DNA from: Leptolyngbya sp. SIOISBB
GTDB lineage: Bacteria; Cyanobacteriota; Cyanobacteriia; Phormidesmidales; Phormidesmidaceae
Assembly: GCA_010671905.1 (NCBI GenBank)
Contig: JAAHII010000001.1
Location: 310,001-374,000 of the forward strand
Length of the DNA stretch: 64,000 nucleotides
Direction: 5' to 3'
Position 1 is the first letter of the stretch; every line of letters starts with the position of its first letter. The translations under genes were made by a program, and so were the position numbers. Shown in pieces: positions 44,717 through 54,643 of the stretch. The notes beneath the pieces are model-generated. The model searched no databases and was not told the DNA's origin. It saw only the letters and a list, made by a program, of their open reading frames with translations.

Positions 44717-45277
44717 ATGGGACAACGCTTCTTAGTCACCGGACCCACCAAGTCTGGCAAAAGTGAATGGGCTGAACAACTCGCCGCTCAGCAGCGCCAA
44801 ACGGTCATTTATGTTGCCACTTCACGTCTGGATCCCAACGATGCCGAGTGGCAGGCCCGCATCGAGGTCCATCGTCGTCGGCGTTCTCACGATTGGCAAA
44901 CCCTTGAGGTACCGCTCACCTTGCCTTCGGCATTAGCTCAAGCGACAGCCACCGAATGCTGGCTGGTGGATTCGCTGGGCACCTGGGTCGCTAATGGCCT
45001 CGATCAGCCGGACGACCGCTGGACACAAGAAGTCGAAGCCTTGTTGAGCGCGATCGCTAATTTCCCGGGCACGCTCATTTTGGTGGCGGAGGAAACCGGG
45101 TGGGGCGTGGTCCCCGCTTACCCCATGGGACGCACTTTTCGCGATCGCTTGGGGAGTCTGACGCGGCAGGTGGGAGCGATCGTCGAGCAGCCGTATTTGG
45201 TCGTGGCCGGATTTGCGATCGACCTGCGTCAAGTCGGCATCCCAATCAATGCCCAGGATCAAGCTTTCTCTTCCTAA
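44717..45277 (+). CDS. cobU: Adenosylcobinamide kinase / guanylyltransferase
   Basis: 186 residues. The P-loop VTGPTKSGKSEWAE (residues 7-20) is the GxxxxGKS type typical of CobU/CobP. It is followed by VIYVATSRLD, EWQARIEVHRRRRSHDWQTL (the family's HR-rich region with the catalytic histidine), CWLVDSLGTWVAN and LILVAEETGWGVVPAYPMGR. The enzyme phosphorylates adenosylcobinamide and then transfers GMP, activating the corrin for nucleotide-loop assembly in the cytoplasm. No other cobalamin gene is adjacent, and no cobalamin riboswitch was recognised upstream. The length is normal. Confidence 0.95.
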   Translation: MGQRFLVTGPTKSGKSEWAEQLAAQQRQTVIYVATSRLDPNDAEWQARIEVHRRRRSHDWQTLEVPLTLPSALAQATATECWLVDSLGTWVANGLDQPDDRWTQEVEALLSAIANFPGTLILVAEETGWGVVPAYPMGRTFRDRLGSLTRQVGAIVEQPYLVVAGFAIDLRQVGIPINAQDQAFSS

Positions 45278-45532
45278 CTCAAGCCGGACTTACACAGTTC
45301 GACTGGACGAACAGAATCAGCAGGATGGCCAAAATCCTCACATTCTTCCCACTCATCCGTCTCAAGGCCTGGAGTTCTGGCCAGTATTCAGTTAGGGCAA
45401 TGGTGACAACCGTTGATTATTACAACCATTTTCAAACCCTTAAGAAGCCAGCAGTTTTAGCTAGCACCGATTACGATCAGATACAGATGGTATTCGTGTA
45501 CCAACCCACCCCTCAAGCAGGCTGAAGGAATT

Positions 45533-45961
45533 ATGGCTTCTCTTCAAAAAGTTCAGACTTACTTAGCCTACTGGTTTCAACTCGGTAAGCCCATCATTCT
45601 GCAACATCGCAACACCCAGTGCTTACCTGCTCCTTTATTTCAAGGGGGCAAATTCAGCATGGTATTTAATCGTTGCTGGCAGCAGATTCTGGAATGCCCA
45701 GAACAAAGTTTTCTCCAGGGCACTGATGAGAGTATTGCCGACCTGCTCAGTGATGAGTGGGAGATTGAAGGCTGTGCCCGATGCACAATGCCATTGCCGA
45801 TGCCAGTCCGGGGTATTAAAGCTTCACCTTGCCCTTGTGCTGATTTGCCCTCTTGGCCCAATGAAACCGTGCCGACACCTCGGCCAGCAGTTTGTTCCCA
45901 TGCCCACTTAGACAACCTCCGTGACCGGCTCAATCAATCCCGCATGGAATCTTCAAGATAA
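45533..45961 (+). CDS. Conserved cyanobacterial protein, unknown
   Basis: 142 residues. It begins MASLQKVQTYLAYWFQLGKP, continues with FQGGKFSMVFNRCWQQILEC and SIADLLSDEWEIEGCARCTM, and ends with a cysteine/proline-rich segment (PVRGIKASPCPCADLPSWPN, HAHLDNLRDRLNQ). The cysteine pairs CARC and CPC suggest a small metal-binding site. I recall similar proteins in many cyanobacteria but no function. A perfect hairpin follows the stop. Confidence 0.7.
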   Translation: MASLQKVQTYLAYWFQLGKPIILQHRNTQCLPAPLFQGGKFSMVFNRCWQQILECPEQSFLQGTDESIADLLSDEWEIEGCARCTMPLPMPVRGIKASPCPCADLPSWPNETVPTPRPAVCSHAHLDNLRDRLNQSRMESSR

Positions 45962-45965
45962 TGAG

Positions 45966-46000
45966 ACCGTGCCGATATCCCTACTGGATATCGGCACGGT
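45966..46000 (+). terminator. Perfect 15-base hairpin after gene
   Basis: ACCGTGCCGATATCC / GGATATCGGCACGGT with a 5-base loop lies 5 bases after the stop at 45961. The stem is perfect. The T tract is weak (TGTT), so efficiency is uncertain, but position and strength suit a terminator. Confidence 0.6.
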
Positions 46001-46122
46001 TGTTGGCCGCGAACGCTTTTTTCATAGTCCGAGTTTGCCGAACATCACGCATCATGCAGGCATCGCTGAGGATGAACGGGCTCATAATTCTGAGACTACA
46101 GGTTCTGAGACTACGAGTGATG

Positions 46123-47079
46123 CTACGAAGCCATCACCGCTGCCTGCTCTTGGCGATTAATCGCATAGGTATCAAAGTCCCGGGCCATCATCGTGTTGGG
46201 AAAAATGGCTTGAGCCTCTGCCAGCATGTCTGACAGTTGAATTTGGTTGCCAGGCGCGTAGCGAGGACTGAAATGAGTCATGATCAGCCGTTTAGCTTGC
46301 GCTAACAGAGCCGTCTGGGCTGCCATCGTTGACGTCGAATGTAATCGCTGATAGGCCATTTCTGCATCCTGATGAGCAAACGTCGCCTCATGAATCAGCA
46401 CGTCTACCCCCTGGGCCAAATCAACCGCTCGATCGCAAAAGACCGTATCAGTGCAATACGCCAGACTTCTGCCCACTAAGGTGGGACCGCACAAATCTTT
46501 GCCGTTGATCCGCCGTCCATCTGGCAATGTCACCACTTCCCCATTTTTTAATTTGCCGTAAATTGGCCCAGGGACAATGCCTAAGGCGCGGGCTCGTTTG
46601 ACATCAAACCGACCAGGACGATTCTTCTCATCCACCCGATAACCATGGGCTGGCACACGATGCTCTAGCAAGGCACAACTGACTTGGAATTCATCATCCT
46701 CATACACCAAGCCTGGTTTGACGGTATGAACTTTAATGGGAAAGGAAAAATGGGTCTGGGAATAGCGACGGCAAGCCTGTAAATAGTCGTTGAGTTTGGG
46801 CGGCCCATAGATATCAACCTTTTGCTGGGGATTACCGGCTAAACCACAACTGGCCAGCAAGCCCATAAGGCCAAAAATATGGTCGCCATGCATATGCGTG
46901 ATAAAAATGCGTCGAATCTGACTCGCTTTAAAGTCACTGCGCAAAAACTGATGTTGGGTGCCTTCGCCACAGTCAAATAACCAAATTTCACCTCGTTGAG
47001 GTAGTCGTAGTGCTACGCTCGACACGTTTCGCGAGCGTGTGGGCACACCAGAGCTAGTCCCCAAAAAAGTAATCTCCAA
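46123..47079 (-). CDS. rnz: Ribonuclease Z (tRNA 3' processing)
   Basis: 318 residues. The metallo-beta-lactamase core is complete: [36 protein letters not shown], the zinc motif [18 protein letters not shown], the flexible-arm region ([13 protein letters not shown]), [21 protein letters not shown] and MTHFSPRY. This is the standard bacterial RNase Z length and arrangement. It cleaves tRNA precursors 3' of the discriminator base in the cytoplasm. It is convergent with the unknown gene ending at 45961, and its start is followed upstream by about 170 bases before a transposase remnant. Confidence 0.97.
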   Translation of the reverse strand: MEITFLGTSSGVPTRSRNVSSVALRLPQRGEIWLFDCGEGTQHQFLRSDFKASQIRRIFITHMHGDHIFGLMGLLASCGLAGNPQQKVDIYGPPKLNDYLQACRRYSQTHFSFPIKVHTVKPGLVYEDDEFQVSCALLEHRVPAHGYRVDEKNRPGRFDVKRARALGIVPGPIYGKLKNGEVVTLPDGRRINGKDLCGPTLVGRSLAYCTDTVFCDRAVDLAQGVDVLIHEATFAHQDAEMAYQRLHSTSTMAAQTALLAQAKRLIMTHFSPRYAPGNQIQLSDMLAEAQAIFPNTMMARDFDTYAINRQEQAAVMAS

Positions 47080-47278
47080 ACTCGGCTTCCTAACTCAACT
47101 GCATACATCTATCTTGACATGGGTTATTGAAGGATTACGGACTGCAGACGATGAATTCTGTAATCATCCATGTAATTGCATGAAGTGCCATTGCCATACA
47201 CGAGATAACAGGCGTGGTTGAATCGAGGCAGGAATTGCCGACTGCCATACTGCTAGATACTGTGTTGATTTTGGCGTG

Positions 47279-47464
47279 TCAAGAACTGCGAGGCAGGAGT
47301 TTGTCCGGGTCGAAAGGTTGCCTGGACTTGAGAATGCCATAGATGACTCGAATGAGTTTGTGCATCAAAGTGCCAATGACCTGCATTTTGGCCGTACCTG
47401 CGGCTAAGAGCCGTTCGCCACTCTCTTCTGCATCCTTGTCGTCGGATGGCCAGAGTTCTGTCAA
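47279..47464 (-). pseudogene. IS110-family transposase C-terminal remnant
   Basis: About 60 codons read LWPSDDKDAEESGERLLAAG, TAKMQVIGTLMHKLIRVIYG and ILKSRQPFDPDKLLPRSS, which resembles the end of IS110-type transposases (K-M-Q-VIG..MHKLIRVIYGILK). The catalytic and serine-rich regions are absent. No terminal repeats are expected for this family. It is a dead fragment. Confidence 0.65.
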
Positions 47465-47505
47465 GGATCAATTGAGGGTACTTAGAAGCTGTCTTGCTAA
47501 GTGAC

Positions 47506-47548
47506 AGGCACAATCACCCATTTCATAAGTTCAAGGGTGATTGTGCCT
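47506..47548. repeat. 14-base perfect inverted repeat
   Basis: AGGCACAATCACCC (47506-47519) and GGGTGATTGTGCCT (47535-47548) pair perfectly around a 15-base loop. It lies beside the IS110 remnant. No T tract follows. It may be a REP-type element or an end of a lost mobile element. Confidence 0.8.
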
Positions 47549-47610
47549 AGTTCAGTCACTGTTGCACCTCATTAGAGTCGCGATCGCGGAGATTCCGTTG
47601 CTCTTGGATA

Positions 47611-47705
47611 TATAGCGGTGTGCAAGTTGGTTAAGCACACGTTCAAACCTCACTGCCATGCAGGCAAGGAACCTGCTGTACTTGATTAGCCTGCACACCG
47701 CTATA
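47611..47705. mobile_element. 95-base MITE-like element
   Basis: Perfect 14-base terminal inverted repeats TATAGCGGTGTGCA (47611-47624) and TGCACACCGCTATA (47692-47705) with TA at the outer edges, as for elements moved by IS630/Tc1-type transposases. The interior has a second short palindrome and no gene. Confidence 0.65.
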
Positions 47706-47900
47706 AGCCGCAACCCCGATCTCCCGCACTCGTTCAATATCCTCAAAAAGGGCACCGAATCCCAGGCAATTGAGCGTATGCTGTTTGCGGGAGCAGACCC
47801 CATCGATCTTTTACGGATCTGTCGCTGGGGAGCGCTCAGCAGAGAGCACAATGATTGTGGCGATCGCACCCCCTCCCAAGCTTGAAGCAGTCATGCCGCT

Positions 47901-48545
47901 TCACAATGTCGCTGCCTCCGCTTCATAACAAGCCTCGTTGACTTCCCATTGCTGTCTTTGGGCAGGAGAAAGTAGGGCATAGAACTGTTGTTCGAAGTCG
48001 GCTTCTACAGCCTCTATTTGCCTCTCCTGATTCGTGGTCGGCTCCGGTAGAATGGCCTCAATCGCTTCATCTAGCTGCTCTTCTAAGAGCGCCATGCGTT
48101 GTGCTTGCTCGGCCGTCACAATGGCCTGAAATCGTCGTTCATACTCAGCCCACAAAGTCTCTAACTGCCGGTACTGCTCAGCCGTAAGGCGGGCTTCTTC
48201 GTCGTCCCATAATTCCGGGGCAATGGCGTACTCTTGGTTATCGATCCACTCATCAAGCTGTTCAAGCTGCTGCAGTTGTCCGTCTGAAAATAGAGATTCT
48301 ACAGTTTCTTCGAACCCCTCTTCTAGCTGCTCAATCTGCCGTTCAGTTTCCATGCTAATGGGCAAAATCGTGTCAATCTGTTCATCCAGCTGGGCTTCGA
48401 GTTGCTCTAATTGCACCCACTGGGTATCGTTCAGCTCAAGGCTTTCCCATTCATCTAGGCAAGCTTCCTCGGCGGCGGCGATCGCACTCGTCCCTCCCAT
48501 CCAACTCAATAACCCCAACAACAAAGCCAGTACGGTGTAACTCAT
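47901..48545 (-). CDS. Exported acidic LTxxQ-type protein
   Basis: 214 residues. A signal peptide (MSYTVLALLLGLLSWMGGTS, cleavage near AIAAAEE) precedes a very Glu/Gln-rich helical protein. Repeated LTxxQ-like motifs (LNDTQWVQLEQLE, LTAEQYRQLETL, LSPAQRQQWE) and two internal similar halves suggest a Spy/CpxP-like periplasmic chaperone or sensor accessory, though these are usually basic. It lies about 100 bases downstream of an OmpR-type regulator, as cpxP-like genes often lie near their two-component system. A function in envelope stress is inferred only. Confidence 0.6.
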   Translation of the reverse strand: MSYTVLALLLGLLSWMGGTSAIAAAEEACLDEWESLELNDTQWVQLEQLEAQLDEQIDTILPISMETERQIEQLEEGFEETVESLFSDGQLQQLEQLDEWIDNQEYAIAPELWDDEEARLTAEQYRQLETLWAEYERRFQAIVTAEQAQRMALLEEQLDEAIEAILPEPTTNQERQIEAVEADFEQQFYALLSPAQRQQWEVNEACYEAEAATL

Positions 48546-48645
48546 TTGTAAGACCTGAAATCAACTGGTCTTAACCTAGTGAGCATGGGGGAGAGAGCAT
48601 GGGGAGAAATCGGGCAGAAATCGGGCAATCTGCCCACAATTTTGC

Positions 48646-49323
48646 TTACACTTGCTTGAGTCGGTAGCCCACGCCATGCACAGTTTCAATCAGGTCACTC
48701 GGAGCGCCAGCCTGGCGCAGCTTCTGCCTTAAGCCTTTCAAATGAGATTTAACCGTTTCCTCATCAGGTAAGGCATCCATCGACCAACACTGATCGATTA
48801 ACACTGAACGGCTTAAAACACGGCGACCACTGCGGAGAAAAACTTCTAGCAAGGCAAATTCTTTCGGCGTCAGGCTTAATGGCGTGTCGTGATAAAAAGC
48901 CTCATGGGTTGCGGGGTCAAGGCGAATGTTTTCCCAGGTCAGGATGGAACTCATTTCTCCGACTGAGCCCCGCCGCGCCAGTGCCCGCAGACGGGCCAAC
49001 AGTTCTAGCAAATCAAAGGGTTTAACGACATAGTCATCGGCCCCAGCATCCAAGCCGTCCACTTTATCGGTGTTCGTGTCACGGGCCGTCAACATCAAAA
49101 TTGGCAAGCGTTTGCCTGATTCACGCAAGCGTTTACACAGCTCAATCCCGTTGAGTTTGGGCAACATGACATCTAACACCATCAGGTCGTAGGCTAAATC
49201 GGTGGCTTGTATCCAGCCCAGTTCACCATCGGTGACCCAGTCCACCACATACCCTTCGTCCGTGAGGGCCTCGGTTAAGCCTTCTCCGAGTTGCAAATCA
49301 TCCTCAACCAGTAAAATTCGCAT
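48646..49323 (-). CDS. OmpR/PhoB-family response regulator
   Basis: About 225 residues from ATG 49323 (MRILLVEDDLQLGEGLTEAL); the upstream ATG at 49395 adds an atypical leader. The receiver has LVEDD, aspartate in LMVLDVMLPK (near 51), LMLTARD and YVVKPFD. A winged-helix DNA-binding domain follows (LSLTPKEFALLEVFLRSGRR, VKSHLKGLRQKL, VHGVGYRLKQV). It is divergent from the sensor kinase at 49533, about 210 bases away. It probably forms a system with that kinase and the LTxxQ-type protein downstream. Confidence 0.93.
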   Translation of the reverse strand: MRILLVEDDLQLGEGLTEALTDEGYVVDWVTDGELGWIQATDLAYDLMVLDVMLPKLNGIELCKRLRESGKRLPILMLTARDTNTDKVDGLDAGADDYVVKPFDLLELLARLRALARRGSVGEMSSILTWENIRLDPATHEAFYHDTPLSLTPKEFALLEVFLRSGRRVLSRSVLIDQCWSMDALPDEETVKSHLKGLRQKLRQAGAPSDLIETVHGVGYRLKQV

Positions 49324-49532
49324 GGGTTTAACAATCGACGGTGGATGAACACCAATATCAATCGACAGGCTGGGCTTACAGTCAAGGCGAAGCAAGGACT
49401 AACCAACTCATTTGCCTTTAAAGCCAGAATCAGAGGGAATTTTTACACTTCAGGGAAACTCGCAAGATCGAGCTATCCAGCATTGTGCCAGACAGACACC
49501 TGTGTCATGCATATTCAGTGGGTCTAAAGGAA

Positions 49533-51017
49533 ATGAGCTTATCGCGTACTCAATATTGGCTAACGGGTGGCTTTAGTTTAGTACTGATAGCCCTAACGAG
49601 TACTGCATGGTTGGCCCGTCGAGGAATTTTTGAACAGGTCCGCTCATGGGAACGGGCTGAAGCAGATAGCTACCAGTATGCCTATATTAATGAACTGTTG
49701 TTGACGATCGCCGATGCCGAGGTTTATCAAAAAATCTATCTGAATAGTGCTGATGAAAATAGTCTTGAACAATACCATGAGCACCTAGAATTTCTGAAAA
49801 CTCAGCTTGAAGATATCGCTATATTTCAAGTTGACCTGGAAGATGATTCTCTTGATTTCGAGGATTTTTCTCCTGATTCTGAGCTCTTAGAAGAAATGAA
49901 AGATGGAATTAATCGGCATATTTCACTACTAGAGTCAGAACTTAATGAGTCTTTATCAGATAGTCCCAACGAGCCGGAAATAGCCTTGCTCAATCAGCAG
50001 CTCAGCGAGTCTCGACGGGATCTACAACTCATCCTTCAAGCTATCTTTGATATCGATGTAGAGGAGAGCGGATGGGCGATCGCTGACGCGAGTTTGAGCA
50101 CCAATAACCAACTATGGCTATGGACGCTTTCTGTATTAATTGGCAGTATAACGATGCTGATCCTGTATGTATGGTTATTTAGAGATGTCCAAAAACAGAA
50201 AGCTGTCCACGGCGAACTAAGCCAAAAAAAATTAGCGTTGTCTGAACGCCTAAAGGCCCAGCAGACAGCATTAGAAAAAGCCAATGAAACCCTTAAAAGT
50301 CAACACAATCAGTTAAGTGAAATTGAGCAGGAAAAACAGCTAACTGATTTGAAACTGAACTTTTTCGCTTTGGCCTCCCATGAGTTAAGAACACCGTTGA
50401 GTGCCATCCTGGTATCGGCTCAACTGTTAGACAAAACGAAGACTAAGTGGTCAGAGGAAAAGCGATCGCGCAATCTGAAGCGAATTCAGTCATCGGCCAA
50501 AACGATGACTCAGTTACTATCCGATATTTTGCTACTGACCAGAGCAGAGGCCGGAAAACTAGAGCTGAATCCGCAGACTATTAATTTACAAGAATTCTGC
50601 GTGCAGCTTATTGAAGAAGTTAAGTTCAATAGCCAGGCACAACAACAGATTGTATTCTCCTGCACAGGAGAACAAATATCGGCCCAACTTGACGAGAAAC
50701 TCTTGAGGTCGTTACTCATGAGTTTACTGACTAATGCCATCAAATATTCTTCTCCGGAAAGCGAGATTCAATTTCGTCTGCATTGGGAAGAGTCTCACGT
50801 CCAGTTTCAAATCCAAGATCAAGGCATTGGAATTTCCGCTGCTGATCAACAGCATCTCTTTGAATCATTTCATCGAGGGCAGAACGCAAAAACCATTTCT
50901 GGAGCGGGATTAGGCTTGGCGGTCGTGAGAAAGTGTCTGGAACTGCAAAAAGGAGACATTACGGTTCAGAGTCAGCTTGGTTTAGGAACAACGGTCACGA
51001 TAGAATTACCATGTTGA
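49533..51017 (+). CDS. Sensor histidine kinase with periplasmic domain
   Basis: About 494 residues from ATG 49533, with AAGGAA just upstream. Membrane helix 1 (WLTGGFSLVLIALTSTAWLA), a roughly 165-residue acidic helical periplasmic domain of 4-helix-bundle type, and helix 2 (LWLWTLSVLIGSITMLILYV) are followed by a coiled coil. HisKA is FFALASHELRTPLSAILV (histidine near 285) and HATPase_c is SLLTNAIKYSSPESE, QDQGIGISAAD, GAGLGLAVVRKC, GTTVTIELP. It is a standard membrane-bound kinase, divergent from the OmpR-type regulator. The bundle-type sensor is similar to those that sense small ligands or envelope state. Confidence 0.92.
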   Translation: MSLSRTQYWLTGGFSLVLIALTSTAWLARRGIFEQVRSWERAEADSYQYAYINELLLTIADAEVYQKIYLNSADENSLEQYHEHLEFLKTQLEDIAIFQVDLEDDSLDFEDFSPDSELLEEMKDGINRHISLLESELNESLSDSPNEPEIALLNQQLSESRRDLQLILQAIFDIDVEESGWAIADASLSTNNQLWLWTLSVLIGSITMLILYVWLFRDVQKQKAVHGELSQKKLALSERLKAQQTALEKANETLKSQHNQLSEIEQEKQLTDLKLNFFALASHELRTPLSAILVSAQLLDKTKTKWSEEKRSRNLKRIQSSAKTMTQLLSDILLLTRAEAGKLELNPQTINLQEFCVQLIEEVKFNSQAQQQIVFSCTGEQISAQLDEKLLRSLLMSLLTNAIKYSSPESEIQFRLHWEESHVQFQIQDQGIGISAADQQHLFESFHRGQNAKTISGAGLGLAVVRKCLELQKGDITVQSQLGLGTTVTIELPC

Positions 51018-51242
51018 GCCTCCTGATCATCGCGCCCCTATATAGTGAGCTGGCTAGCTAGGGGACTAGGATGTTTAGATAAAGCAGAATCGCTTGATAT
51101 GCTTGCATTCCCTTGCGATCGCGCCACTTACATAAGAAGGTAAGAGTTACCTGCTAGCATCTTTGTTATTTGCGACAGGCTGGCGGACGTTTTTTGTCTG
51201 GCTTCTCCTTTATTCTCCGTTCTCTATTGATTTGACGAAGTA

Positions 51243-51458
51243 ATGCCTATCTCCTTGCCTTTAGCCGCTTTAGACTACTCAACGACTTTGAAGACCGCCT
51301 TTTACGCGATGTTGGCGCTCGGTTTTTTGGCGGCAGTGGTCATCGGCTCGATCGCCTGGTATAACTCGAAAAAGCCACCCGGTTGGGAAGGTGCGGAAAA
51401 GCCTGGCTGGGTGCCAGGGGTGGATGCGGAAGAGCCCTCTTCAGACGATGCGGAATAG
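51243..51458 (+). CDS. Small membrane protein, Psb35-like
   Basis: 71 residues with one transmembrane helix (AFYAMLALGFLAAVVIGSIA) followed by WYNSKKPPGWEGAEKPGWVP and an acidic tail. This pattern fits a short cyanobacterial family that I associate with the photosystem II assembly protein Psb35, on memory of motif only. If right, it acts in the thylakoid membrane. The start is well placed and no neighbour gives more information. Confidence 0.55.
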   Translation: MPISLPLAALDYSTTLKTAFYAMLALGFLAAVVIGSIAWYNSKKPPGWEGAEKPGWVPGVDAEEPSSDDAE

Positions 51459-51470
51459 TTCGCAGCAGCG

Positions 51471-54400
51471 TTAGTCGATGGCCTGTGCGACTAAGACCTC
51501 AGGACTGGCACTTCGCGGTGGCTGTGGCGTTTGCGGTTCACGAGTCCATCGAGCAATGAGGATGTGGGCCGCTGGAATGTAGTAGAGCGCGAGTAACGTG
51601 GCACCGCCGAGGCCGCCCGCGATCGCGATGGCTAGCGGCGGCCAAAATCCGGTCTGATCAAGCATCAGCGGAATGAAGCCGGTGATCGTGGTAACTGTCG
51701 TAGCCACAACGTGGCGGGTGGCATGCATGACAACGTGTTCGGTGGCGTGGCGATCGCCCTGGCGAGCTTCGGGATTTTCCCGCAGGGCTGCGAGGACGAC
51801 GATGGAATCGTTAATGGCGAGGCCAATCAAGCCCAAGGTGCCTAGGATGGCAGTGAAGCCAAAGAGGGAACCGAATACTTTTAGCGCCAGGGCGGCTAAG
51901 CCCACCGAGAGCAGGGCGACGGAACCGATTAGCGCCGCTAGACCAAACGAGTTGAACGACAGCACCAGCGTGGCTGTCATCAGAATGGCCAGTACGCCTA
52001 CGGTCGATAAAAGATTCGCCACGGCGTCGCCTCTAGCATCGGCTTCGCCACCGTATTCCAGCCGATAGCCGGAGGGGAGCTGCCAGTTTTCCGCAGTGAG
52101 TTGGCGTTGAAATTCCGTGAGAACTGTGTCTGGCAGAGCGCCAGCGGTGAGGAAGGCTTGCACGGTGTTGATGCGTTGCCCATCGCGGCGGGCGATGGTC
52201 GCCACATCGGGCTCTAGGGTGACCTGGGCCAAGGCCGAAAGCGGCACTAGCGATTCCCCAGTGGGCGTTACCAGGTCAAGCGATGCCACCTGGTCCACAG
52301 TATTACGATCGGCATCGGGGACCCGCACCCGCACCGGCATCGTTTCGGTGTCATCCAAAATGGAGCCGCCCAGACTGCCGTCGAGGGTGGTTTGAAGCTG
52401 TTGTGCGATCGCTCGATTATCCAGGCCAGCACGGCGGGCTTGGGTTTCGTCCACCTGCAGCGCCAGTTTGGGCAGGGCTTCGGTAAGGCTCGCGCGGGTG
52501 TGGGTTACCTGGTCAAATTGCGCCAGTTTGGCCCGCAAATCATTGCCGATCGCCCGCAGTTGCGCCATATCCGAGCCATACACCCGCAGCTCAATGGGGG
52601 CGTCGAAGGGTGGCCCTTGCTCCAGTTGTTTCACCAAGATTTGCGCTTCGGGAAAGGCTGTGTCCAGATCCGTTTGTAGAGATTGAATGGTTTGTCGCAG
52701 TCCGTTGGTTCCCCGTAGTTGCACAATGCCCTGGGCATAGAAGGGGGCATTTTCTTGACTGGCGACCACATTGTAGAAAAATGACGGGGCGCTTTCGCCG
52801 ATAAACCAGTGCACGTCCTCAACATTGGGATGCTGCTGAATGCGATCGCGAGCAGCCAAAACTAAATCGCGGGTTTGGGCGATCGCGCTTTGGTTGGGCA
52901 ACTGCACCTCAATCTGAAACTGGTCGCGGTTGGTCGGCGGAAAAAATTGCTGATCCAGCGTGCCAAAGACGGCGAATCCGGCCACGGGTAGGATTACCGC
53001 TAACCCCACCCCTAACCAAGGTCGCTGAAAACACCGCCGCAGCGTCCACCGATAGCCTGCGGCGAGCGCCTCATTTGAGAGGCCATGCTGCCACCAATCA
53101 CGCTGCCAATTCAGCGGTTGCCAGTAATGCAAACGACCTGCCAGCGCGGTAATGACCGTGAGCGAAAGCGTTAGGGAACTAATCAGCGCCAAAATCACGG
53201 TTAGACCAATAGTGCCAATGAATTCGCCGGTACCACCGGGGGAAGTCGCAATGGGGACAAACGCCAGTACGGTCGTCAAGGTAGAGGCCAGCAGCGGTAC
53301 GAACAAATGACTCACGGTTTTCCCAACAGCGGCAGCCGGGGCCAGACCGTCTCGCAGTCGGCCCTGCACTTCATCCACCACGACGATCGCATTGTCGATC
53401 AGCAGGCCCAGGGCGATGATGATGCCGGTGACCGACATTTGGTGCAACGGCACGTCCAGAACCCGCATCCAGCCAAACACCATCAAAGTAGTCAACGGTA
53501 GGGCCAAGCCGACCAATAATGCTGACTTGGCTCCCAACACCAATAACGAGACCCCAATCACCAACAGCGAGCCAAAAATCAGGTTGCCAATGACCCCATT
53601 CAGCCGCTGCTGCACGTATTGACTTTGATCCAGCACCGTATGGAGTTCCAGTCCGTCTGACAAGGTGGCATCGTAGTCCGCGAGTACCCCCCGAGCAGCT
53701 TGCGCCCAAGTGTCTACCCGATAATCAGATTCCACCGTGGCAGCGACGACCACTGCCGGATAACCATTCACATAAGCCAGATTGTCAGCCGGATCTTGCA
53801 CCCCCTGATTCACCGTGGCCACATCGCCCAAGCGGGCCGTTACACCGTTGCTACCGACCTGAATGGGAATTTCGCGCACCCGTTCGAGCGATTCCAGAGC
53901 ACTGTTGACTTCTAGGAGGAATTCGTTGCGATCGCCCTGCACCTGCCCCGCTGATACCTTGGCATCGCTGGCGGCAATTTGTTCGGAGAGGGCCTGGGCG
54001 GTTAGTCCCAACCGAGCCAATTCATCAGCGGTAATTTCGACCCGAATTTCTTCATCGGCATTCCCAAAGCGTTCCACACTGTCAGTGCCGGGGAGCGATC
54101 GCAGCGCATCTTCCAACCCTTCGGCTAATCGTCCCAAAATCAACTGGTTGGGCTCTCCTGGCAGTTCCCAAATTAACCCAACAATCAGGGCACTGGCGCT
54201 CACACTACTATCGCGATATTCCGGATCGGAGGCTTCGGGCGGCAGGTCGGGCACAGCGTCGTCAATCTTGCCCCGCACCTTGGCCCAAATCGGCTCTACA
54301 TCTCGAATGGCCTCTTTGAGTTCTACCCCAATGACAGAAATCCCCGTGCTAGAGGTCGATTCCAGGAAATTGACCTCTTCCAGTTCAAACAGTTTGTCTT

Positions 54401-54596
54401 CTAGCGGTTCCGTGACGAGGGATTCCACCCGCTCGGGAGTCGCGCCGGGCAAAAAGGTGACCACTTGGGCATAGCGTTGAGTGATTTCAGGGTCTTCCAA
54501 TCGCGGCAGGGTGAACAGGGTTGACAATCCCCAGACGACGACTAGTGTGAGCGTCAGGAGGAGGAGTTGGCGGTTGCGGTAGAAGAGGGTGAACAT
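51471..54596 (-). CDS. RND-family efflux permease
   Basis: 1041 residues, normal for HAE1/AcrB-like pumps. Membrane helix 1 (LLLLTLTLVVVWGLSTLF), two large periplasmic loops with the porter and docking repeats, and twelve predicted helices are visible. The proton-relay helix reads GIIIALGLLIDNAIVVVDEV with DN rather than the double aspartate of AcrB, as in many cyanobacterial and metal-type members. The second repeat has GTLGLIGLAINDSIVVLAAL. It is the third gene of a minus-strand operon with the adaptor (57510) and a GUN4-domain protein. Substrate unknown; a PadR regulator is encoded divergently. Confidence 0.93.
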   Translation of the reverse strand: MFTLFYRNRQLLLLTLTLVVVWGLSTLFTLPRLEDPEITQRYAQVVTFLPGATPERVESLVTEPLEDKLFELEEVNFLESTSSTGISVIGVELKEAIRDVEPIWAKVRGKIDDAVPDLPPEASDPEYRDSSVSASALIVGLIWELPGEPNQLILGRLAEGLEDALRSLPGTDSVERFGNADEEIRVEITADELARLGLTAQALSEQIAASDAKVSAGQVQGDRNEFLLEVNSALESLERVREIPIQVGSNGVTARLGDVATVNQGVQDPADNLAYVNGYPAVVVAATVESDYRVDTWAQAARGVLADYDATLSDGLELHTVLDQSQYVQQRLNGVIGNLIFGSLLVIGVSLLVLGAKSALLVGLALPLTTLMVFGWMRVLDVPLHQMSVTGIIIALGLLIDNAIVVVDEVQGRLRDGLAPAAAVGKTVSHLFVPLLASTLTTVLAFVPIATSPGGTGEFIGTIGLTVILALISSLTLSLTVITALAGRLHYWQPLNWQRDWWQHGLSNEALAAGYRWTLRRCFQRPWLGVGLAVILPVAGFAVFGTLDQQFFPPTNRDQFQIEVQLPNQSAIAQTRDLVLAARDRIQQHPNVEDVHWFIGESAPSFFYNVVASQENAPFYAQGIVQLRGTNGLRQTIQSLQTDLDTAFPEAQILVKQLEQGPPFDAPIELRVYGSDMAQLRAIGNDLRAKLAQFDQVTHTRASLTEALPKLALQVDETQARRAGLDNRAIAQQLQTTLDGSLGGSILDDTETMPVRVRVPDADRNTVDQVASLDLVTPTGESLVPLSALAQVTLEPDVATIARRDGQRINTVQAFLTAGALPDTVLTEFQRQLTAENWQLPSGYRLEYGGEADARGDAVANLLSTVGVLAILMTATLVLSFNSFGLAALIGSVALLSVGLAALALKVFGSLFGFTAILGTLGLIGLAINDSIVVLAALRENPEARQGDRHATEHVVMHATRHVVATTVTTITGFIPLMLDQTGFWPPLAIAIAGGLGGATLLALYYIPAAHILIARWTREPQTPQPPRSASPEVLVAQAID

Positions 54597-54643
54597 AAGG
54601 GTGGCAGGGTAGATGGGTGTGAGGGTGGCAGGGTGGATGGGTA

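Noticed and set aside
45100-45525. Plus-strand frame overlapping the cobU end
   Set aside because: Its first part is cobU in another frame; the remaining short tail lacks support as a gene.
47658-47885. 75-codon frame starting inside the MITE
   Set aside because: Begins within the inverted-repeat element and has no coding signature.
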